Below are positions 55,044 to 63,800 of a stretch of 64,000 bases of DNA, piece by piece. Under the pieces are notes generated by a model. The model was not told where the DNA came from, ran no database searches, and saw only the letters and a list, made by a program, of their open reading frames with translations. Position 1 is the stretch's first letter; every line of letters starts with the position of its first letter. The DNA comes from Muribaculum gordoncarteri (GTDB lineage: Bacteria > Bacteroidota > Bacteroidia > Bacteroidales > Muribaculaceae), in the NCBI RefSeq assembly GCF_004803695.1, contig NZ_CP039393.1, positions 3,162,001 to 3,226,000 on the forward strand. Reading direction: 5' to 3'. The translations under genes were made by a program, and so were the position numbers.

Positions 55044-55979
55044 ATGATACGAAAATTATTCATCACGGCAGTAGCCGTTGCCTCGGTCATGTTTTCATCC
55101 CTGACCGCATGGGCACAAAACGAAATTCCCAAAGGGGATATAAACCTCATCGTGGCATCCGATCTTGGACGCAACGGGTATTATGACCAAAAGAAGGTAG
55201 CGGCCACAATGGGAGATGTTGCTGAACAGATAGGCCCTGATGCGGTGCTTGCCCTCGGCGACACACATCACTATGAGGGTGTGGAAAGCGTGTCCGACCC
55301 ATTGTGGATGACCAACTACGAACTTATCTATTCTCATCCTGAACTGATGGTGCATTGGTATCCAATATGCGGCAACCATGAGTATCGCGGCAACACACAG
55401 GCTGTAATTGACTATTCCAAAGTGTCGCGTCGCTGGGATATGCCTGCGAAGTATTACACCAAGGCCTTCAAGGACGGTGATACATCGTTGCTGGTGGTAT
55501 TTCTTGACACTCCTCCGCTGATTGACAAGTATCGCAAGAAATCCGACACTTATCCTGATGCAACAAAGCAGGATGCTGATGCTCAGCTCAAATGGCTGGA
55601 TTCAGTTTTGTCTGATGCCTCTGAAGACTGGATTGTAGTAGTGGGTCATCACCCTATATTTGCTTCTACCGACAAATCTGAGTCAGAAAGAACCGATATG
55701 CAGAAACGAGTTGACACCATATTGCGCCGTCATAACGTGGATATGTATATCTGCGGACACATACATAATTATCAGTATATAAAGAAAACCGGCTCAAAAA
55801 TTGATTATGTTGTAAACACTTCCGGCTCAAAGACAAGAGTCCCCGGAGATATCGAAGGGACTGTTTTCAAAAGCGACGCACCCGGCTTTTCGGTGCTTAA
55901 CGCCGACCGAGAATCTCTCCGATTGAATATGCTTGACAAGGAGGGCAATATCCTATATACAGTGAAACGAGACAAATAA
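55044..55979 (+). CDS. Periplasmic tartrate-resistant-type acid phosphatase
   Basis: The 311-residue protein has a signal peptide (1-25, ending AWAQ) and a single calcineurin-like domain in the ACP5/TRAP pattern. Metal and catalytic motifs are VASDLGRNGYYD, ALGDTHHYEG, CGNHEYRG, VVGHHPIFA and CGHIHNYQY. It has no sorting domain, so it should stay in the periplasm. There it would remove phosphate from compounds brought in by receptor 2, its operon partner. It differs clearly in size and subfamily from the phosphatase at 43805. Confidence 0.85.
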   Translation: MIRKLFITAVAVASVMFSSLTAWAQNEIPKGDINLIVASDLGRNGYYDQKKVAATMGDVAEQIGPDAVLALGDTHHYEGVESVSDPLWMTNYELIYSHPELMVHWYPICGNHEYRGNTQAVIDYSKVSRRWDMPAKYYTKAFKDGDTSLLVVFLDTPPLIDKYRKKSDTYPDATKQDADAQLKWLDSVLSDASEDWIVVVGHHPIFASTDKSESERTDMQKRVDTILRRHNVDMYICGHIHNYQYIKKTGSKIDYVVNTSGSKTRVPGDIEGTVFKSDAPGFSVLNADRESLRLNMLDKEGNILYTVKRDK

Positions 55980-56000
55980 ATCTTCTAATTATCAATTTTC

Positions 56001-56029
56001 TGAGGCTGTATCACGTTGATGCAGCCTCA
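56001..56029. terminator. Terminator after receptor-2 operon
   Basis: TGAGGCTG (56001-56008) with CAGCCTCA (56022-56029), with ATCA/TGAT continuing the stem inside. It is followed by TTGTTTC on the + strand. Confidence 0.7.
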
Positions 56030-56055
56030 ATTGTTTCACAATAGCTTAAAGATTT

Positions 56056-56090
56056 TGAAATATTCATGAAATGTTTTACCGGTTACTTTG
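56056..56090 (+). promoter_or_regulatory. PHO-box promoter of the phosphate transporter
   Basis: TGAAAT (56056), 5 bases, TGAAAT (56067), exactly 10 bp, then TTACTTTG at 56083-56090. It has the same geometry as the receptor promoters. Confidence 0.75.
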
Positions 56091-56117
56091 CACTGAAAAA
56101 AGTAATTTGAGAAAACA

Positions 56118-58403
56118 ATGGAAATACTGTTCCTCTGTGTAGTGATTTTTCTGTTCCTGCTGGCGGTGTTCGACCTGTCGGTGGGGGTAAGCAACGATGC
56201 TGTCAATTTCTTGAACTCCGCGATAGGTTCGCGGGCGGCATCGTTCAAGAGAGTGTTGATAGTCGCCTCTATCGGAGTATTTATCGGGGCGGCGATGAGC
56301 AACGGGATGATGGATATTGCCCGGCATGGTATATTCCGACCTGAGCATTTCTCGTTCTATGACCTCATCTGCATCTTCATGGCGGTGATGGTGACCGACA
56401 TCATACTGCTCGATATTTTCAATTCGCTGGGTATGCCGACCTCCACCACCGTTTCAATGGTGTTCGAGCTTCTCGGAGCTACATTTGTAGTGGCTTTGAT
56501 AAAAATGGCCGGTGGTATCGACCTCGGTTTCAACGACCTGCTGAACACCGAAAAAGCCCTGTCGGTAATACTCGGAATATTCCTTTCGGTAGCGATAGCG
56601 TTTTTCTTCGGAACTGTGGTGCAATTTCTCTCCCGAATGATATTCTCCTTCAATTACCGGAGCAATCTCAAATGGAAAATCGGGATTTTTGGAGGCATCT
56701 GCGCCACAGCGATTGTTTATTTTCTTCTTATCAAAGGCGCTAAAGACCTTACATTCATGACCCCGGAAGTCAAAGGATGGATTAAGGCCCATACCGGACT
56801 GATCATTCTCTGCTGTTTCGGATTCTTCACGATATTGATGCAACTGCTGCATATATGCAAGGTGAATGTCCTGAAGATAATCGTGCTTATGGGTACTTTC
56901 TCTCTGGCAATGGCATTCGCCGGAAATGACCTTGTGAACTTCATCGGTGTTCCCTTGAGCGGTCTGGCTTCATATCAGGACTATATCGCCAACGGCGGAG
57001 GCGACGCTCACGGATTCCTGATGGATTCGCTCAACGGTCCGGCAAATACTCCAATTTATTTTCTCATTGGCGCGGGCGTGATAATGGTCGTATCCCTCGC
57101 CACATCGAAGAAGGCGAAGAATGTCACCAAGACAGAAATCGGCCTCGGTTCTCAACAGGGAGGCGACGAGATGTTCGGCTCGTCGCGTATCAGCCGCCGA
57201 CTTGTGCGCTGGACGCTTTCATTTCTAAATTGGGTGCGAGGTATCACTCCGCCGCGTGTACGCCGGTGGTTCAATCGTCGTTTCAATGTCGATGAAACAA
57301 TAATGGATCAGGGAGCGTCATTTGACCTTATCCGTGGTTCGGTAAACCTTGTGCTTGCCGGTGCCCTGATAGCCTTCGGCACATCGCTCAAGTTGCCGCT
57401 GTCCACAACATTCGTCACCTTCATGGTAGCAATGGGTACCTCTCTCGCCGACCGTGCTTGGGGTCGAGAAAGCGCAGTGTTCCGCATCACGGGCGTGATT
57501 TCCGTCATCGGCGGCTGGTTCCTAACCGCCGGTGCAGCCTTCATTGGAGCCGGAATCATAGTCGCCGCAATGCACTACGGAGGTCATTGGGTGATGTTCC
57601 TGCTCGCAGCTCTTACCATCTTCCTTATTATCCGCAGTAACAGGCGGTTCAGCAAGAAAAACGATGCTGAGAATGGGGGCGACGCTCTTTTTCAAGCAAT
57701 CATCACCACTCAGGACAAAACGCAGACTTGGCCGTTGCTGCTTATGTATATCACTGAGCAACAACAGGGATTCTTAGCATACGCGGAGGAAAAATACCGC
57801 GACATTACAGCAGCCTTCATCGGTGACAATGCCGGAGTGTTAAACAAGGCGGAGTCAAGTCTGGCGAAACAGAAAACAGTATTGAAAAACGCGCGCCGCA
57901 AGGAAACGCTATGCCTGCGCCACCTGACACGCGAGATGGCAATAGAGAAAAGCACATGGTTCTACCTGAGCAACAACCTGTGCATGAACATTCTCTATAA
58001 CCTGCGGCGCATCAACGAGGTGTGCAAGGAGCATGTGGAAAACAATTTCATGCCGCTTCCACCACGCTATGCAACAGAGTGTGAGCTGCTCCGCACCCGT
58101 ATCAGCACACTGTTCAACGATACACTGGAGTTGATGAAATCGGGCGATATAGCCGCCATCAGCGTACTGCGCCGTCACTGCGACGAGATAAAGGATATTG
58201 TTTCCGACACTTACCATCGTGCCCACGACCAGTTGCGCGACGGGGATACCTCGGCTATGGCTGTGCTTTATGTCTATGTCAATATGCTTCAGGAAACGCA
58301 GGAAATGGTATCGTCCATCCGCAAATATCTCCGAGCCTTTGCAAAACTCCGCGATTCGGAGTTCCGCAGCCGCCCCGCGCTTTCATCTGCTTCTTTAGAG
58401 TAA
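56118..58403 (+). CDS. PiT-family inorganic phosphate transporter with C-terminal PhoU-like helical domain
   Basis: The 761-residue inner-membrane protein has two inverted PHO4 halves: an N-terminal one with SNDAVNFLNSAIGSRAA (about 27-43) and a second one (from about 395) with GTSLKLPLSTTFVTFMVAMGTSLADRAWG. The conserved G-x-N-D-x-x-N type motifs are visible (AGNDLVNFIG). After about residue 545 comes a soluble helical domain of about 200 residues with repeated coiled segments, PhoU/DUF47-like in character. It takes up Pi, probably with a cation. PiT is low-affinity in E. coli, so pairing with a starvation promoter is notable. No pstSCAB is in the island. Confidence 0.88.
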   Translation: MEILFLCVVIFLFLLAVFDLSVGVSNDAVNFLNSAIGSRAASFKRVLIVASIGVFIGAAMSNGMMDIARHGIFRPEHFSFYDLICIFMAVMVTDIILLDIFNSLGMPTSTTVSMVFELLGATFVVALIKMAGGIDLGFNDLLNTEKALSVILGIFLSVAIAFFFGTVVQFLSRMIFSFNYRSNLKWKIGIFGGICATAIVYFLLIKGAKDLTFMTPEVKGWIKAHTGLIILCCFGFFTILMQLLHICKVNVLKIIVLMGTFSLAMAFAGNDLVNFIGVPLSGLASYQDYIANGGGDAHGFLMDSLNGPANTPIYFLIGAGVIMVVSLATSKKAKNVTKTEIGLGSQQGGDEMFGSSRISRRLVRWTLSFLNWVRGITPPRVRRWFNRRFNVDETIMDQGASFDLIRGSVNLVLAGALIAFGTSLKLPLSTTFVTFMVAMGTSLADRAWGRESAVFRITGVISVIGGWFLTAGAAFIGAGIIVAAMHYGGHWVMFLLAALTIFLIIRSNRRFSKKNDAENGGDALFQAIITTQDKTQTWPLLLMYITEQQQGFLAYAEEKYRDITAAFIGDNAGVLNKAESSLAKQKTVLKNARRKETLCLRHLTREMAIEKSTWFYLSNNLCMNILYNLRRINEVCKEHVENNFMPLPPRYATECELLRTRISTLFNDTLELMKSGDIAAISVLRRHCDEIKDIVSDTYHRAHDQLRDGDTSAMAVLYVYVNMLQETQEMVSSIRKYLRAFAKLRDSEFRSRPALSSASLE

Positions 58404-58423
58404 AAAAGATTGTTTTACGTTAC

Positions 58424-58454
58424 GCTATGGGGATATGCAAAGTATCTCCATAGC
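58424..58454. terminator. Intercistronic hairpin after the PiT gene
   Basis: GCTATGGGGAT (58424-58434) pairs with ATCTCCATAGC (58444-58454) including one GU, with a 9-nt loop. It is followed by AAATTTCTCT. It may be a partial terminator or an mRNA stabiliser between the transporter and the next gene. Confidence 0.5.
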
Positions 58455-58471
58455 AAATTTCTCTCAATCGC

Positions 58472-59125
58472 ATGAAACTATTTCTGATAATCCTAACAAT
58501 ATTCATCTTCCTTGTCATATATCTCGTGATACGCAGAAACCGTAGGGAAGCAGATGATTCAGGGATTTCCGTCAAGGGAAACCCCAATTTTGACGATATG
58601 GTTTTATGTGTTGCCGAATCATGCCGTAATGTTATCTGTCTCGCGCTGGATTCATTAGCCGATGTCGATGTCATAAATGCCTGTAAGAATCACAGGATTA
58701 GTTCAGACTCCTTATGCACACTGGATAATAAAGTCAGGCGTAGTTTCGGTGTCAATTCCGACAATAATTCAAGGCTCGTATATGTATGCTATATGATTGA
58801 ATCGGCAGAAAAAATCGCAGAAACGATACGACACATAGTGTGCCGCCCGTCATTCAGCATCTCCATTTCTGATAAATGCGAGATTCAGGCATTGCGGAAG
58901 ATGATGGATGATATGCTTGAACCGGCTTTTGACTTTCAGATGATTGACGGGAACAAGAATTTTGTCGAGCATCTTATTGCTGTCCGTTCCAAATCTATGG
59001 GATATGAGGATTTCAGCGATGGTGCGCAGGCTTATTCCTATCTTACATTACTGTATTATCTTCACTCTTTAATAAACTCATTCCGCCACATCATTTCCAC
59101 ATCATCACAATCGCTCATGCAGTAA
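58472..59125 (+). CDS. Unknown membrane-anchored protein of the phosphate island
   Basis: I do not recognise this 217-residue protein. It has one N-terminal transmembrane helix (about 3-22, FLIILTIFIFLVIYLVI) followed by a basic stretch, so the remainder is probably cytoplasmic. The soluble part looks mostly helical, with Cys at several positions but no motif I can name. The helical content and the position between the PiT transporter and methylglyoxal synthase suggest a regulator or accessory subunit of phosphate uptake (PhoU-like function is possible), but this is only context. Confidence 0.6.
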   Translation: MKLFLIILTIFIFLVIYLVIRRNRREADDSGISVKGNPNFDDMVLCVAESCRNVICLALDSLADVDVINACKNHRISSDSLCTLDNKVRRSFGVNSDNNSRLVYVCYMIESAEKIAETIRHIVCRPSFSISISDKCEIQALRKMMDDMLEPAFDFQMIDGNKNFVEHLIAVRSKSMGYEDFSDGAQAYSYLTLLYYLHSLINSFRHIISTSSQSLMQ

Positions 59126-59190
59126 TTGTATTTTCCTCAGCTAATTATCTTTAATAATAAGTTATTGATTAAACAAAAATACTAAACAAA

Positions 59191-59652
59191 ATGAAAGACA
59201 AACTCACTATCGCGCTTGTCGCTCACGACAACCGTAAAGCCGACATGGTCGATTGGGCGCGTTATAACACCGAATATCTTTCAAAGCAACATCTTGTCTG
59301 TACTGGCACTACGGGTGGATTGATAAAGAAAGCATTTGAAGAAATGGGGGTTACTGCCGATGTGCAGTGCATGAACTCCGGTCCAATGGGCGGCGATGCC
59401 GAAATTGCCGCAATGGTGGTGCGTCATGAAATCGACCTTGCTGTCTTCCTCATCGACGACCTTAACCCGCAGCCCCACGAAGCTGACATACAGATGCTTC
59501 TGCGTCAGTGCCGTATCCATAATGTGCCTATCGCCTGCAACCGTATAAGTGCAGACCTTATGATTTCGAGCACTTTGTGGAGCGATCCAGATTATCATCC
59601 CGCACCACAAAACTATGTCCACTTCGACCGCACTCCTGAAAAGGAGGAATAA
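59191..59652 (+). CDS. mgsA: Methylglyoxal synthase
   Basis: The 153-residue cytoplasmic enzyme converts dihydroxyacetone phosphate to methylglyoxal and inorganic phosphate. Family motifs are complete: ALVAHDNRKADMVDWA at the N-terminus, CTGTTGGLI, SGPMGGDAEIAAMV with the catalytic Asp69, VFLIDDLNPQPHEADIQ, and PIACNRISADLMISS. In known enzymes Pi is an allosteric inhibitor, so the reaction runs when Pi is scarce and gives Pi back. Placement inside a phosphate-starvation island fits that physiology. No PHO-type promoter directly precedes it; it may be read from the PiT promoter. Confidence 0.93.
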   Translation: MKDKLTIALVAHDNRKADMVDWARYNTEYLSKQHLVCTGTTGGLIKKAFEEMGVTADVQCMNSGPMGGDAEIAAMVVRHEIDLAVFLIDDLNPQPHEADIQMLLRQCRIHNVPIACNRISADLMISSTLWSDPDYHPAPQNYVHFDRTPEKEE

Positions 59653-59672
59653 GGGGTATTGGTTGGATTTAA

Positions 59673-59724
59673 TGAAACTTTAATGATACGCACATAACCG
59701 TGAAACAGTTTAAGGCGACCTTTG
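59673..59724 (+). promoter_or_regulatory. PHO-box promoter of the porin
   Basis: A distal pair TGAAAC (59673) and TGATAC (59684) lies 11 bp apart. A third half-site, TGAAAC (59701-59706), lies exactly 10 bp before GACCTTTG (59717-59724). The distal pair closely matches the distal element of the receptor-1 promoter. The proximal half-site has no good partner 11 bp upstream, unlike the other three promoters. Confidence 0.65.
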
Positions 59725-59742
59725 CGGTAAAATTACAATGCA

Positions 59743-60783
59743 ATGGAAATGAAGAACGTAATAAATGCATCCTTTCTCGCAATCGTCATTATGTCTGCTC
59801 CCATAATCACGGCACAGGAAATCTCCGGCAGTTTTCTCAAATCTGAATATATGCCGGAAATACATGGAACTATCCGTGCAAAATATGAATATGAACCGCC
59901 CATCGACAAGGGGCGGTTCGAGATTCGCAATGCACGCCTCAGCGTGGAGGGAAAAATCATTCCGATTGTGAGATATAAGGCGGAGATAGACCTCTCCGAC
60001 GAGGGACAGATAAAAATGCTCGACGCTTACATAAGGCTCCAGCCGAAAGATCGGTTGAAATTCACATTCGGCCAGATGCGTGTGCCGTTCAGCATCGATG
60101 CCCACCGTTCTCCCCATCTGCAATACTTCGCCAACCGCTCCTTCATAGCCAAGCAGGTCGGTAATGTCCGCGATGTGGGTGTCTCGGCATCATGGACTTT
60201 CGGACAGCAGTTACCTGTCACTCTCGAAGGTGGTATATTCAACGGCTCCGGTCTCACCAACCAAAAGAACTTTTGGACAAACGACTATAATTTCTCTTTC
60301 AAGGCATTCACGATGATTGCCCGTCAGTTCAACGTGACCCTGAGTTGCCAAAAAGCAAAAACTGGAGATGTGAATACGATGCTCTACGATGCGGGAGCAT
60401 ATTGGGAAAACAGCCGCTGGCACATAGAGGCGGAGTATCTGCGGAAATATTATGCCCATGATTCATTCCGTCCGGTGAACGCCGTAGATGCCTTTGCCGC
60501 ATATCGTCTGCCACTGAAAAAAGGTCTTACAGCAATATCATTCCTCGGCAGATATGATTATATGTCCGACCATAACAACGGCAGTAAAGATGATAAGGGG
60601 GCACTTACCGTCAGTGACCTTGAGCGGCATCGTCTTACCGGCGGCGTGACACTCAGCCTCGGTAAGAAAGCGCTTCAAGCCGATATACGCCTCAATTACG
60701 AGCAATATTTCTACAACAAAGGTGTAACCCCCGCAATTTCAGAACAGAATAAAATTGTCGTCGAGTTCGTGGCCCACTTCTAA
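59743..60783 (+). CDS. OprO/OprP-type phosphate-selective porin
   Basis: The 346-residue outer-membrane protein has a signal peptide (to about 23). The mature barrel contains IRNARLSVEGKIIPIVRYKAEIDLSDEG and LKFTFGQMRVPFS, typical of the porin O/P family, and ends in the aromatic VEFVAHF. In Pseudomonas OprP/OprO pass phosphate and polyphosphate. Here it should let Pi across the outer membrane to feed the PiT transporter. Its own PHO-type promoter lies in the 90-bp gap after mgsA. Confidence 0.85.
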   Translation: MEMKNVINASFLAIVIMSAPIITAQEISGSFLKSEYMPEIHGTIRAKYEYEPPIDKGRFEIRNARLSVEGKIIPIVRYKAEIDLSDEGQIKMLDAYIRLQPKDRLKFTFGQMRVPFSIDAHRSPHLQYFANRSFIAKQVGNVRDVGVSASWTFGQQLPVTLEGGIFNGSGLTNQKNFWTNDYNFSFKAFTMIARQFNVTLSCQKAKTGDVNTMLYDAGAYWENSRWHIEAEYLRKYYAHDSFRPVNAVDAFAAYRLPLKKGLTAISFLGRYDYMSDHNNGSKDDKGALTVSDLERHRLTGGVTLSLGKKALQADIRLNYEQYFYNKGVTPAISEQNKIVVEFVAHF

Positions 60784-60794
60784 CTAATAAACAA

Positions 60795-60826
60795 AGGCAG
60801 CAAACTCCGTAGAGAGTCTGCTGCCT
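60795..60826. terminator. Convergent terminator between porin and helicase
   Basis: AGGCAGCA (60795-60802) with TGCTGCCT (60819-60826), with ACTC/GAGT extending inside. The minus side continues TTTGTTTATT. It marks the boundary between phosphate island and element backbone. Confidence 0.7.
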
Positions 60827-60830
60827 CAAA

Positions 60831-63800
60831 TTATCTTAACCCATTGAAAACCGGTCGAGAATTATAATATAGTCTTGGTTCTGCTACCATTGACTCTTTT
60901 GAGTTGGCGGTTTGGGTTTGGTTATCTTTTACTTCGACCCTTTGGGCGTCGGACTGCTTGAGTTCCTCTCCGTCCTTTTCATCATGCTTTGGAGCAAGTT
61001 CGGCGGTTATTTTGCGGTCAAGGGCGGCAAGATCGGATTTGAGTTGCTTCAGTTCGTCCTCCTTACCCCACTGCTTGGAGATGATGGCTTCGAGCTGGGG
61101 TACATCAGCTTTCAACTTGGCGGTGCGTTCCTCGTATTGGGCGACGATGCCGGGTATTTTCTCCAAAGCGTTGACGAAGTTCATGCAAGCGGCATGGGTA
61201 TCGCTCATGGCGATGAAGCCGTTGTTGAACTTGTATTTGTAGTTGCCTTCGACTACAAAACGGTTCTGAACGGACTCCTTGCCGTCAACGAGTGTACGCT
61301 CCGAGATAATGCTGATTGGGAAGCCATAGACTTCGCCGATACGCTGATACTGACCGTGTGTGTCGGTCTGTATCGCCAGCTTTTGCAGATGGATACCCAT
61401 TTTCTTCTCATCGGACTGGTTGTAGCTGTCTATGGTGAGATTGTTGAGCGGATTTCCGTCCTGGTCTCGTCTGACAACTGCCTCATAACGCGCTACGTCA
61501 GCTTTCATCCTGCCGATTGCCGCCTCATTGTTGGCAATGTCGTGGGTGACGGTCTGATAACGGAACTTGGAATCGGAGATACCCTTGTTGTGCGCCTTGC
61601 GCTCACTCTCCAGTGCGGCGATGCGCTTTTCAAGTTTCGCCTTTTCCAACAGGTCGGTGTTGCCGCTAAGAATAGCCATGTATTCCGAGAAGTTCATGCC
61701 GTTCTTCTCATCCATTGCACCCTCGTCGATTGTTCTCGCTCCGAGCGCGCCGGATTTGAGCTGGTCGATGAACGTAGCCTTACAATGGAGAAGGTTGAAC
61801 TTATAGGAGTCCAGCGACTTCTCCACGGCATAGATGATTACATCCACCTTATTATCAGCGTATAGCTTGGCAATTTCGTTGCCTGCTCTTATGCCTCTGC
61901 CATCGCGTTGAGTCAAATCGCTTGGGCGCCAGGGTGTATCGCAATGATGAATCGCAACACACCTTCTTTGAGCGTTGACTCCGGTACCTAACATAGAAGT
62001 CGAGCCGAAAAGCACACGCACATCGCCGTCGTTCATAGCCTGAATGACAGCCTTTCTTGACCTTTCTGTCTTACATTCCTGAATGAAGCGTATCTCATGC
62101 GCCGGAATACCGTAGTCTTCAATCAGCTTCCGTTTGATTTCGGAATAGATATTCCACTCGCCGGGCTTATATGTCGATAAATCGCTGAATACAAACTGTG
62201 TCCCTTTCTGTTCGTCATATCTGCGGTAATACTCGGCTATCATACGAGCGCAATGCGAAGCTTTGTTATTCGGGTCGTCTCCATATTCAGGGTCAATCAT
62301 ACGCATATCAAGAGCCATCTTTCGGGCATAGTCCGTGGCTATGATCATCTTCGCCTTTTCCTCGGTCTCAGACAACGGCGCTCTGCCGAGAATTGTAGCA
62401 TCTCCGGTTTTGGCAAACTCCATCAGCTTTTGGATAAAATCCTCCTGCGCCGGTGTCGGAGGGATATTGTGGAGTATCTCATTCTTATGCGGCCGGTCAA
62501 CTCCTACATCTTCAGCCGTTCTATAATCGGTAATTTCATTATAGAAAGCCGCCAACTCCGGCACTTTGATAAAGTACCTGAAACGCTCCTTTTGGACAAT
62601 ATTATTCGTGACATTGAACTCGAAGTCGGTAGTTTTCTTTGCGAAGATTGCGGCCCACGCATCGAAGCAGCGGATCTCCTGCCTTTCAAGTTCATTCGGG
62701 CGCAGATACTTGAACAGCAGATACAGTTCAGTCAGGCTATTGGATATGGTGGTACCACTGAGAAAAGTAGCACCCAAATCCTTGCCTGTACGCTCCTGAA
62801 TAGTGCGTATGGCATATAACAGATTGAGTGCCCTCTGGCTTCCCTCACTGTTGCCCAGACCCGCCACACGGTCATGTCGGGTGTTGAACATAAGGTTCTT
62901 GAACTGGTGCGACTCGTCCACAAAGATATGGTCTATACCCATCTGCTTGAAGTCAACGACGGCATCCTTGTTCTGCTCCATCTGATACTGTATGGTGGCA
63001 ATCTTGGCTGTCAGGTTCTCCTTCCGCTTGATAAGACCTTTGAGCATACCACGCGACACATCATGCCCTTGTTGCTTCACCACTTCAAGGTTTTCCTCAA
63101 CCGTGTCAAGCTCTGCCTGAAGAATCTGCTGCTGCATCTCCGGCGACTGCGGGATCTTGCCGAATTGGTCGTGCGACATTATCACGCAATCGTAGTCGTT
63201 GTTCTTGATCTGATTGAAGAAGTTGACGCGGTTTTCCGCTTTGAAACTCTTTTCATCGGCGAAAAGGATGCGGGCATTTGGATAAGCTGACTGATAGGTC
63301 ATGGCTATCTCGGCTACATTGGCTTTCAAGCCGATAATCATCGGTTTATGAGCCAGTCCGAGACGCTTCATTTCATGCGCTGCAATGCACATTATCAGCG
63401 TTTTACCCGTTCCAACCTCGTGGTCGCAGATGCCGCCTCCGTTCTGTTTCAGCATCCATATACAGTCCTTCTGGCTCTGATAAATGGAGCTTATTCCATA
63501 GCGGTCGCCAAGGATTTTCATGTTCAAATCAGGGAAGGTCTGATGGCTACCGTCATACTGAGGTCTGACGAAGCAGTTGAATTTGTTGTTATACAAATCC
63601 ACCAGCCTTTCCTTGAACTCCGGGCTTTGTGCCTCCAGCCAGTCAGTAAAGCCATTTCTTATCTCGTCGATTTTGGTATTGGCGAGTTGGATTGCCTCAT
63701 TATCAGGCACCTTGATGTCGTGGCCGTCATCATCCTTGCCGATAGACTTCTTGATGTCGGGGACGGTATTGTGCAATGCGTGTTTCAACAGGCTCATGCC

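Noticed and set aside
60912-61865. Open frame antisense to the giant helicase (317 codons)
   Set aside because: Shadow of the helicase frame; the opposite strand has clear helicase motifs and coiled coil.
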